Assembly: GCA_958439195.1 (NCBI GenBank)
Contig: OY288177.1
Coordinates: forward strand, 1 to 22,844
Source of the DNA: an uncultured Paracoccaceae bacterium
Lineage (GTDB): Bacteria > Pseudomonadota > Alphaproteobacteria > Rhodobacterales > Rhodobacteraceae
Length of the DNA: 22,844 nt
Direction of reading: 5' to 3'
Shown here: positions 14,365 through 20,799 of the stretch, in pieces
Numbering within the stretch: position 1 is the stretch's first letter
Layout: every line of letters starts with the position of its first letter
Translations under genes and position numbers: made by a program
The notes under the pieces: model-generated
What the model was told of the DNA's origin: nothing
Seen by the model: the letters and a program-made list of their open reading frames with translations, nothing else
The model's database searches: none

Positions 14365-15282
14365 TCAGCGCAGGCGGATGCGGGGGTCGATCAGCGGGGC
14401 AACCAGATCGGCAAGCAAATTGCCGAGGACGATGGCAAAAGCAGAGACCAGCGTGACACCCATGATGATGGGAATGTCGACACGCTGAATCGCCTGCCAG
14501 GCAAGCTGGCCAATACCCGGCCAGCCGAAAACGGATTCGACGACAACAATGCCGCCCATGAAGATGCCGATGTCGATCCCGATCATGGCGATGACCGGCA
14601 GGATGGCGTTGGGCAGGGCATGGCGAAACACCACGCGCGCACGGCCCAACCCCTTGGCGCGGGCGGTGCGGATGTAATCGGCGCGCAGCACCTCGATCAT
14701 CGAGGACCGCATCATGCGGGAATACCAGCCCGATCCAAGGATACCCAAGGTGATCGCGGGCAGCACCAGATGGGCCAGCGTGCCGTAGCCGCCGATGGGG
14801 AACCAGCCAAGTTTGACCGCAAAGACATAAAGCAGCAGCAGGCTGACCACGAATTGCGGGGCCGACACGGTGACGAAGGACGTCATCATCAACAATTGGT
14901 CCCCGATCCGTCCCCGCATCAGCGCGGCGGCGATGCCCATCGACAGACCCAGAACCAGTTCGGCAAATATCCCCGCCGCCATCAGTTGCAGCGTGGCAGG
15001 CAGGCGCGACAGGATCAGTTCGGCCACCTCGGTCTTTTGCAGATAGCTGCGGCCAAGATCACCCTGGGCCAGAGCCGCAAGGTAGCGGCCGTATTGCACG
15101 AAAAGCGGCTGATCCAATCCCAGTTGCTGCCGGATGTTTTCCACCGTTTCCGCCGTTGCGGCGCGGCCTGCAATCTGGCGCACCGGATCGGCGGGCAGGA
15201 CATACAGCAGGACAAAGGTGATGAAGCTGACACCCAGCAGGATCAGCGCAGACTGGATCAAGCGGCGCAGGATATAGACCAT
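14365..15282 (-). CDS. DppB-type ABC transporter permease
   Basis: The 305-residue permease begins MVYILRRLIQSALILLGVSF, the standard DppB/GsiC N-terminus. It has about six membrane helices and the inner-membrane-component loop near GWYSRMMRSSMIEVLRADYI, followed by RTARAKGLG (the EAA-type ATPase contact). It forms half of the channel with the DppC-type protein. The start codon overlaps the stop of the upstream permease gene (TGATG at 15282), and 35 bases separate its stop from the binding-protein start. Confidence 0.93.
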   Translation of the reverse strand: MVYILRRLIQSALILLGVSFITFVLLYVLPADPVRQIAGRAATAETVENIRQQLGLDQPLFVQYGRYLAALAQGDLGRSYLQKTEVAELILSRLPATLQLMAAGIFAELVLGLSMGIAAALMRGRIGDQLLMMTSFVTVSAPQFVVSLLLLYVFAVKLGWFPIGGYGTLAHLVLPAITLGILGSGWYSRMMRSSMIEVLRADYIRTARAKGLGRARVVFRHALPNAILPVIAMIGIDIGIFMGGIVVVESVFGWPGIGQLAWQAIQRVDIPIIMGVTLVSAFAIVLGNLLADLVAPLIDPRIRLR

Positions 15283-16166
15283 CAGTCCCGCCCCCGCTGC
15301 GTCGGGTCCATCACATCGCGCAGCGCGTCACCGACAAGGTTGAAGGCAAGCGCCAGCAGGATGATCGCCGCCCCCGGAATAAAGACAAGCCAGGGGGCCG
15401 CCTGGAAATAGGTCTGGTTTTCAAAGATGATGTTGCCCCAGCTTGGCGTCGGTGGCTGCACCCCCACGCCAAGGAAGGACAGCGTCGCTTCCAAAAGGAC
15501 GGTGGTGGAAATGCCCAGCGTTCCCCAGACGATGATCGTTGGCACCAGATGCGGCAGGATGTGGCGAAACAGGATGCGCCCGGTGCCCGCGCCCAAGGTG
15601 CGTTCGGCGGCGATGAAATCCCGCGTCGCAAGCGATGTGGTTTCGGTATAGATCACCCGCGCCGTCTGCACCCAATTCACCAGCGCGATGACCATTGCCA
15701 CGATCCACAACGACGGCTTGAAGATCGCCGCCAGACAGATCGCAAGCAGCAGCGCCGGGAAGGCCATCATCAGATCGGTAAAGCGCATCAAGGCCGCCCC
15801 CACCCACCCGCGGAAAAAGCCTGCCGTGATGCCGACCAGCGTGCCGATCAACAGCGCCAGCCCGTTCGCCACCACCCCGATGATCAACGAGGTTTGCGCG
15901 CCATAAAGCATCCGGCTGAACAGGTCGCGCCCCAAAAGGTCTGTCCCCATGATAAAGCGTGCATCCGGGGGCAGCGGCGCACCTTCCAACGTCAGGCCGT
16001 CAAAAAGCTGTTCCTCTGGTGCGTAGGGCGCGATGAACGGTGCAAAGACTGCGGCGCCGACCACCAGCAGGATCAGCGCAAAGCCGAACAGGGCAAGCCG
16101 ACGTTCCATCAGCCGACGCAGGGTGGATTTGGGCTTTGGGCTGGCGGGGGCGGCAAGGTCAACCAT
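15282..16166 (-). CDS. DppC-type ABC transporter permease
   Basis: The 294-residue permease has an N-terminal cytoplasmic tail, a first helix FGFALILLVVGAAVFAPFIA, and the conserved DARFIMGTDLLGRDLFSRML segment of DppC proteins. Further helices follow, with the EAA-type loop near TRDFIAAERTLGAG. The frame is open up to 16346, but the extra 60 residues are translated from the amiR-like gene in another frame. The ATG at 16166 gives the normal length and overlaps the amiR-like stop by eight bases, which suggests coupled translation. It acts as the partner of the DppB-type protein encoded next. Confidence 0.92.
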   Translation of the reverse strand: MVDLAAPASPKPKSTLRRLMERRLALFGFALILLVVGAAVFAPFIAPYAPEEQLFDGLTLEGAPLPPDARFIMGTDLLGRDLFSRMLYGAQTSLIIGVVANGLALLIGTLVGITAGFFRGWVGAALMRFTDLMMAFPALLLAICLAAIFKPSLWIVAMVIALVNWVQTARVIYTETTSLATRDFIAAERTLGAGTGRILFRHILPHLVPTIIVWGTLGISTTVLLEATLSFLGVGVQPPTPSWGNIIFENQTYFQAAPWLVFIPGAAIILLALAFNLVGDALRDVMDPTQRGRD

Positions 16167-16767
16167 CCTGCGTCCCCTCTTGCCCGATCGGGCCGCCATC
16201 GCGGCTGGCCACGATACGCGCGGCGGCATCTTCAAAACTGATGCGCCAGGCCATCGCCATCTGGCGCAACTGGGCATAGGCCTGTTCTTCCGTCTTGCCG
16301 CGTGCCGCCAGCAGCGTGACTGCGCGCACAACCGTTTGCCGCCCATCCAGCCGCCGCTTCAGATCGGCGATTTCGGCTGACAGCGCCTTTTGCGCGTCAA
16401 AGGCATCGCGCGCGATCAGCAGGGCCGAATAGGCGCCATTGTCGCCCACGGGTTTCAAAAGCTGTGCATGCGACCCCGCCCGCAATGACCATTCGATGCG
16501 CCCCGGCGCCTCGGACCCGATCAGCGCGATCATCGGCATCGGCGGTTGGCCCGCAGGCCAGGGGAACATCCCGTCATGGCTCATATCGGCGTCGAAAAAA
16601 ACGTAATCCGCGCCAAGCGCATCGGCCCCAAGTTCAGGCCAGCTTTCCACCACCTCCAACCCGATGGCCGTCAACTGCCGCAGCAGGGCCTGCACGGTGG
16701 GATGCGGACGGTGCAGGATCACCGCCCGCGCGCCGCCCAGTTCGGGGATGCGGATCGGCCGCCTCAT
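16159..16767 (-). CDS. amiR: AmiR-like ANTAR-domain antitermination regulator
   Basis: The 202-residue product has an AmiR-type layout. A pseudo-receiver domain (about 1-120) contains ADYVFFDADMSHDG and LIGSEAPGRIEWSLRAGSHA but no complete phosphoacceptor set. A helical linker (about 122-142) leads to an ANTAR domain (about 142-188: RQTVVRAVTLLAARGKTEEQ, then AYAQLRQMAMAWRI...). ANTAR proteins bind nascent RNA and prevent termination. In Pseudomonas AmiR is held inactive by AmiC until amide binds. The gene overlaps amiC by four bases (ATGA), as expected for proteins made in a fixed ratio. The operon leader upstream of amiC contains a terminator and a competing pairing, a plausible direct target. 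Confidence 0.9.
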   Translation of the reverse strand: MRRPIRIPELGGARAVILHRPHPTVQALLRQLTAIGLEVVESWPELGADALGADYVFFDADMSHDGMFPWPAGQPPMPMIALIGSEAPGRIEWSLRAGSHAQLLKPVGDNGAYSALLIARDAFDAQKALSAEIADLKRRLDGRQTVVRAVTLLAARGKTEEQAYAQLRQMAMAWRISFEDAAARIVASRDGGPIGQEGTQDG

Positions 16768-17858
16768 GACACCACCCGCAGGTTTGGTCTTGCGGGGCTT
16801 TGGGCTGACCGGGTCAGGTAGGGATCACCCGCCACCGCCTCGCGCCGATGAACAAGGCGAAAAGCCCCACCCTCGACCCGTGCGATGATCGCAGGCAGGA
16901 CGGTGTGATGGGTTTCGGGGTCGATGATCCCGCCTGCGGTGCCAGCCTCGGCCAGAAGTTGCGACAGGCTCAATTCCTCGGCCCCCGGACGGTGCGCAAG
17001 CAGGCGGGCCAATTCGCGCACCGCGACATAGGCCGCCGCCTCGTGTGATGATCCGAACCGCCCTTTGCCCGGCCAGCCGTCTATGCCCCGGAAATAGGGG
17101 CCAGCGGCGACCATGCCTTCGGCGGCCATGCCGATGGCGGGCAATTCACATTCCGTCATGTTGCAGGACAGAACCGGGCAACGCGCCGGGCGGAAATGGT
17201 CATCCTGGCGGCCCAGTTCGCGGTAAGCCGACAGAAATTCATAAGAAGACGGGCCGATCAGCGAATTCAGCACGAAATCCGGGCGTGAAAAGCGAATCTC
17301 GTCGATCATCCGCCCCACATCGCGCGACCCGATGGGCAGATAGCGTTCGCCCGCAATGGTGCCGCCCGCCTGCAAGATGCGTTCACGGGCGAGGCGGTTC
17401 ATTTCCCACCCCCAGATATAGTTCGATCCCGTCAGATAGGCCTTGCCGCCATGCGCCGGCATGACCCAATCCAGAAGCGGCAGCAGATGCTGGTTCGGGC
17501 AGGCATGGGTATAGACCACGTGATCCGATGCCTCGAACCCTTCATAAGGCACCGCATACCACAGCGTGCCGCCGTGACGTTCGAGTGTCGGAATGACTTC
17601 TTTCCGGCTCCAGGATGTCACGCAGCCGATCACATGACGGGCCGATGTCGTGCCAAGGATTTCTTCGCAGAGGGGGCCATACAGATCGACATTGCCTTCG
17701 GGATCGCATTCGATGGCCACAAAGGACAGATCAAGATCAGGGTCGGCATTCAGCTCGGCAATCGCCGCAAGCGCGCCGGATCGGCACGCCTCTGATATCA
17801 GGGAATAGCTCCCCGATCTCGAATACAGAAGGCCGATTTCGATCCGCCGTTTCGTCAC
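16764..17858 (-). CDS. amiC: AmiC-like cytoplasmic amide sensor / negative regulator
   Basis: The 364-residue product is of the Peripla_BP_6 family but has no signal peptide, as in AmiC. It begins VTKRRIEIGLLYSRSGSYSL and includes VIGCVTSWSRKEVIPTLE, LTGSNYIWGWEMNRLARERI and MTECELPAIG. AmiC binds small amides and sequesters AmiR when none is present. The start is taken as GTG 17858, preceded by GGGGA at seven bases. The frame continues to ATG 17954 and 18002, but those versions would be translated through the terminator hairpin at 17871-17914 and add a Cys/Phe-rich extension unlike the family. It is the first gene of the amide operon. Urea/branched-chain-amide binding proteins (FmdD type) are the alternative family name. 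Confidence 0.87.
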   Translation of the reverse strand: MTKRRIEIGLLYSRSGSYSLISEACRSGALAAIAELNADPDLDLSFVAIECDPEGNVDLYGPLCEEILGTTSARHVIGCVTSWSRKEVIPTLERHGGTLWYAVPYEGFEASDHVVYTHACPNQHLLPLLDWVMPAHGGKAYLTGSNYIWGWEMNRLARERILQAGGTIAGERYLPIGSRDVGRMIDEIRFSRPDFVLNSLIGPSSYEFLSAYRELGRQDDHFRPARCPVLSCNMTECELPAIGMAAEGMVAAGPYFRGIDGWPGKGRFGSSHEAAAYVAVRELARLLAHRPGAEELSLSQLLAEAGTAGGIIDPETHHTVLPAIIARVEGGAFRLVHRREAVAGDPYLTRSAQSPARPNLRVVS

Positions 17859-17870
17859 GTTTTGGTCCCC

Positions 17871-17914
17871 AAAACAATAAAACCCGAAACAGCAGAATGA
17901 TCCTGCTGTCCGGG
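17871..17914 (-). terminator. Intrinsic terminator (attenuator) in the amiC operon leader
   Basis: On the minus strand CCCG (17914-17911), ACAGCAG (17909-17903), a seven-base loop, CTGCTGT (17895-17889) and CGGG (17886-17883) form a stem with a small internal loop. It is followed at once by TTTTATTGTTTT (17882-17871). It lies after the promoter and just before the GTG start of amiC, where it can act only as an attenuator. Confidence 0.7.
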
Positions 17915-17936
17915 CGCGAATGCCGATTGCTGTTTT
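17887..17936 (-). promoter_or_regulatory. Antiterminator pairing competing with the leader terminator
   Basis: AAACAGCA (minus strand, 17935-17928) is perfectly complementary to TGCTGTTT (17894-17887). TGCTGTTT contains most of the 3' arm of the terminator. Forming this 8-bp pairing excludes the terminator stem. Two further mutually exclusive pairings just upstream (AGGGC/GCCCT and TGCCCT/AGGGCA, about 17941-17976) add switch-like potential. The ANTAR protein AmiR would be the natural controller. I could not find two clear AxxGxx hexaloops of the usual ANTAR target. Confidence 0.5.
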
Positions 17937-18022
17937 CGTGTGCCCTTTCAGCATAGGGCAGCGTTCCGGCCCTGCAATCCCCTTATGTGAAGTCGGTTCC
18001 AAGAAAATGGGGGAACGACTAA

Positions 18023-18052
18023 ATTTTAATCATTACAGATCGATTGTGCCAA
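18023..18052 (-). promoter_or_regulatory. Sigma70-type promoter of the amiC-amiR-transporter operon
   Basis: TTGGCA (18052-18047) and TAAAAT (18028-18023) are separated by 18 bases on the minus strand, each matching five of six consensus positions. Transcription would begin near 18016, giving a leader of about 158 bases that contains the attenuator. The first transcribed bases could form the hairpin AGTCG-TTCC/GGAA-CGACT. Confidence 0.6.
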
Positions 18053-18440
18053 TACGGACCGGACCAAATCAGGGGCAATCTGGCCCATAGCCGCGTCAAA
18101 CCCATGCCGTCACTCTCAATCCGCGATTCTTGGCATGATGTGCCACGTGGACTTTCTGCCACCAAACCCGGAATGGACCGCGCCATTCACCAGGCGCAAA
18201 GGGTGCCCAGAGCTTGCCAAACTGTTCCCGCAGCAATCCAGGTCATGCGCCTGCGAAGGCAACAATCCCGCTGCTGATGCCACAAGCCAAAGTCAGCCCT
18301 GCCGCCAGCCTGTTTCGGGTCCGGGCATCAACACAGCGACTGCCCGCCGCCCCTAAAGGACATCGTAGGTGGCAGCGTCGAGAGCAGAATTCATCCGCTA
18401 CGTCGGTTCGCGGACAAACTTGGAAGCAAGAGCAACCTGT
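18053..18440. other. Region without a recognisable gene
   Basis: Roughly 390 bases lie between the amiC promoter and the poly-G tract beside the tRNA. Short open frames exist on both strands but none has a good ribosome binding site, a recognisable domain or the codon bias of the neighbours. A stretch on the minus strand (about 18300-18243) would encode a hydrophobic segment. I see no mobile-element ends, tRNA or repeats in it. Confidence 0.6.
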
Positions 18441-18451
18441 GGGGGGGGGGG
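18441..18451. repeat. Homopolymer run of eleven G
   Basis: Eleven consecutive G on the plus strand (C on the minus strand) lie five bases beyond the 3' end of the tRNA gene. No start codon or promoter spans it that would make it a phase-variation switch. The length may also be inaccurate in the assembly. Confidence 0.9.
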
Positions 18452-18455
18452 AAAG

Positions 18456-18532
18456 TGGTGGCGAGGGGGGGACTCGAACCCCCGACCCTGCGATTATGAG
18501 TCGCATGCTCTAACCAACTGAGCTACCTAGCC
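18456..18532 (-). tRNA. tRNA-Met (CAT), elongator type
   Basis: The 77-base gene includes an encoded CCA. The cloverleaf is clear: D-arm AGCTCAGTTGGTTAGAGC, anticodon stem TGCGA/TCGCA around loop CTCATAA (anticodon CAT), T-arm GGGGG-TTCGAGT-CCCCC, discriminator A. G1-C72 pairs, so it is not an initiator. The first part (GGCTA, then GTAGCTCAGTTGGTTAGAGC) matches elongator tRNA-Met of E. coli closely; a lysidine-modified tRNA-Ile is less likely. The acceptor stem GGCTAGG/CCTCGCC has one mismatch, T4 against C69. Confidence 0.92.
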
Positions 18533-18542
18533 ATTGGCGGGC

Positions 18543-18571
18543 TAGCTACAGCGCACCATAGGGCGCGTCAA
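18543..18571 (-). promoter_or_regulatory. Promoter of the tRNA-Met gene
   Basis: TTGACG (18571-18566) and TAGCTA (18548-18543) are spaced by 17 bases on the minus strand. They end 10 bases before the tRNA 5' end, a typical strong stable-RNA promoter arrangement. It lies between the hyuA-like stop and the tRNA, so the tRNA need not depend on the hyuA-like transcript. Confidence 0.75.
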
Positions 18572-18584
18572 GTCACGATCCGCA

Positions 18585-20588
18585 TCATCCATGCGCAACC
18601 CGTGGGCGGCCTGATGCCGTGACTGTGACGCTGGCCTCGATGAACATGGCGCGGCCCTCCACTTCGGCTTCGCGGATGTCGCGCGATACGGTGACGTGCA
18701 ACTCTTCGGCACCGGCGGCATGGGCGCGGGTGCTGGCCTCTGCCACCAGCGCGGCCTCCAGTGCCGCCAGCGCCGTATCCCGTTCAGAAAACACCTGCAC
18801 CCCTTCGGTCAGATGCACCACGAACCGCCCTTCGCTGGGCGATGTCACCGTCCCGCTGACCCGCTGGCTGACCTGTCCCACCACGGCCCCGATGGCGTTG
18901 GCCACGCCCGCATGTTCCGGCAACACCATCCGGGTGCCCAACCGTTTACCCACCGCGCCATAATAGGATGCGGCTGATGCCCCCAGTCCGATCACCGGCA
19001 CGCCCAACCGTGCCGACACCTCAACAATCCCGCGATGCTGTGCCAACGCCGCCGCCATCAACGGATGCCGGGCCAAACCTTCTGGCACCTCGGCTGCAAA
19101 GGCACCATCTTCGGCAAAGGCCGCCTCCAGCAGGCAATCCACCGTCTGCTGCGTCAACTGATCCACGATCGCCTGCGCCAGCGTGGCGGCGTCGGGGGCA
19201 AACCGTTCCCCCCGCCCGTTCCTGCGCCGCGCCAATAGCCGCACCGCCTTTTCCGCCGCCGCCCCGTCCCAGGCATACAGCCGCCCCAGCACATGGCTGG
19301 CATCCGACGGCGTCACGCCAGACACCATCACCAAACCGCGCGCCACCAACCGCTCCAGCGCCGCCACTTCCAGCCGCGATGTCAGCGCCCTCCCGATCGG
19401 CATCGGTTCGGTCACGCGCGCCAGCACCGCCGCCTCGCGCGCACCCAACCCGCCGCTGTTTCCGGTCATCGGGATCACGAACCGCCCGTCATGTTCCCCC
19501 ACCGCATCGGCAGACAGCCAGCGATCCAGCGCCGCGTGAACCATTTGCCCATGATCCACCGCCAGCAGCGACACCGGCACCAAACGCCGCGGCCCCAGCC
19601 GCAACCCGCCCTCCAGCCCGTCGGTGATCAGATGCACATCACTGTCGCCGCCAAGGCCCGTGGTCCGCATTGCCACCGCCTCGACCATCGTGCGGAACCC
19701 GCCCACCCGCGCACCCTGCGGGTCAATCTCGGGCAGGCCACCGCGCAGCAGCGCGACATCCGTCGTCGTGCCGCCAATGTCGGAAACCAGCGCATCCGCC
19801 TCACCGGTCAACCAGCGTGCGCCCACGATGCTGGCCGCAGGGCCGGACAGGATCGTTTCAATAGGCCGCTCGCGCACCATCGCGGCAGAAATCAGCGCCC
19901 CGTCACCGCGCACCACCATCAAGGGGGCCGCAATCCCAACGGTGTCCAGATGCCGTTCGCAGGCCGCAACCAGCCGGTCGATCATCCCGATCAGGCGCGC
20001 ATTCAGCACCGCGGTCAACGCCCGTTTCGGGCCGTTCAGATTGGCCGACAACTCATGCGAACAGGTCACGGGCCGCCCGGTCACCCGACGGATCACATCC
20101 CGCGCCGCCACCTCATGCGCCGGGTTGCGCGTGGCAAAACTTGCCGCCACGGCAAACCCAACCACCTGTTCGGCCAAGGCCGCCACCTCGGCCTCCAGAC
20201 GCACCAGATCCAGCGGCGCAATTTCCACCCCGGCATGGCTGTGCCCGCCCGACAGATGGATCACCGGATCGCCCTTTAGCGCCGTGGTCAGCCCGCCTCG
20301 GTCCAGATCGCCGGTATCAAATCCGATGAATACCAGCGCGACCCGCCCGCCCTGCCCTTCGACCAGCGCATTGGTGGCCAGCGTTGTTGACAGCGACACC
20401 AGCGATACTTCGCTTGGCAAAACGCCTGCACCTGCCAGCGCCGCATCCACCGCCCGCCCGATGCCCAGCGCCAGATCACCCCGCGTGGTCAGCGACTTGG
20501 CCGATCCGATAACCCGCGTCGCGGCTTCGTCCACGATCACCGCATCGGTGTAAGTGCCGCCTGTATCCACGCCCAGAAAATACGCCAT
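18585..20588 (-). CDS. Hydantoinase A / oxoprolinase-type ATP-dependent subunit (HyuA family)
   Basis: The 667-residue product is of the HyuA/N-methylhydantoinase A family. The N-terminal domain starts FLGVDTGGTYTDAVIVD (4-20) and contains LSTTLATNALVEGQGG (66-81). The second half has ILSGPAASIVGAR (246-258) and LVSDIGGTTTDVALL (267-281), the two phosphate loops of the ASKHA ATPase fold. A C-terminal region contains LGASAASYYGAVGKRLG. Relatives are ATP-dependent hydantoinases, 5-oxoprolinases and acetone carboxylase beta subunits. Most act with a HyuB partner, but none is adjacent: the tRNA follows and selD precedes by 211 bases. ATG 20588 begins the domain directly, and its ribosome binding site is weak. 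The substrate is unknown. Confidence 0.85.
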   Translation of the reverse strand: MAYFLGVDTGGTYTDAVIVDEAATRVIGSAKSLTTRGDLALGIGRAVDAALAGAGVLPSEVSLVSLSTTLATNALVEGQGGRVALVFIGFDTGDLDRGGLTTALKGDPVIHLSGGHSHAGVEIAPLDLVRLEAEVAALAEQVVGFAVAASFATRNPAHEVAARDVIRRVTGRPVTCSHELSANLNGPKRALTAVLNARLIGMIDRLVAACERHLDTVGIAAPLMVVRGDGALISAAMVRERPIETILSGPAASIVGARWLTGEADALVSDIGGTTTDVALLRGGLPEIDPQGARVGGFRTMVEAVAMRTTGLGGDSDVHLITDGLEGGLRLGPRRLVPVSLLAVDHGQMVHAALDRWLSADAVGEHDGRFVIPMTGNSGGLGAREAAVLARVTEPMPIGRALTSRLEVAALERLVARGLVMVSGVTPSDASHVLGRLYAWDGAAAEKAVRLLARRRNGRGERFAPDAATLAQAIVDQLTQQTVDCLLEAAFAEDGAFAAEVPEGLARHPLMAAALAQHRGIVEVSARLGVPVIGLGASAASYYGAVGKRLGTRMVLPEHAGVANAIGAVVGQVSQRVSGTVTSPSEGRFVVHLTEGVQVFSERDTALAALEAALVAEASTRAHAAGAEELHVTVSRDIREAEVEGRAMFIEASVTVTASGRPRVAHG

Positions 20589-20688
20589 CGCCGTCCCGCC
20601 GTTCTGCTTTGCCCCGGCACCTAATCCGAAGCGCGGCCAAGATCACCCCCGAAGACGACCCCGCAGGTCGCCAAAACGCACTCGGGCC

Positions 20689-20776
20689 CAGAAACTGCCG
20701 CAGAAACAGCCCCCAGACTGTGGTGAAAACACCACCACCGCAGGGGCGGCCCCGGTTTCCATGCGCAGAAACCGCC
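20689..20776. repeat. Three direct repeats CAGAAACNGCC between selD and the hyuA-like gene
   Basis: CAGAAACTGCC (20689-20699), CAGAAACAGCC (20701-20711) and CAGAAACCGCC (20766-20776) occur in a 211-base intergenic region. The region also holds a GTGGTG-AAAA-CACCAC hairpin (20720-20735). Possible regulator site or chance in GC-rich spacer; no function is recognised. Confidence 0.45.
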
Positions 20777-20799
20777 GTGCCGTCTGCGCCAAACCCCGC

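Noticed and set aside
13457..14488. A 343-codon plus-strand frame over the peptide/amide binding-protein gene
   Set aside because: Basic, His/Arg-rich antisense frame with no domain. The opposite strand encodes a signal peptide plus SBP_bac_5 motifs.
17859..17875. Palindrome GTTTTGG-TCC-CCAAAAC as a separate operator
   Set aside because: It overlaps the T-tract of the leader terminator and the ribosome binding site of amiC. It could form a small hairpin hiding the start, but there is no independent support for a protein site.
18047..18052. Sigma54 promoter reading of the TTGGCAC at 18046-18052
   Set aside because: TGGCAC is present but no TTGC-type -12 element follows at the required spacing, whereas a sigma70 -10 (TAAAAT) lies at 18 bases.
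18441..18451. G11 tract as a phase-variation switch
   Set aside because: It is not inside or directly in front of any protein gene; it lies beyond the tRNA 3' end.
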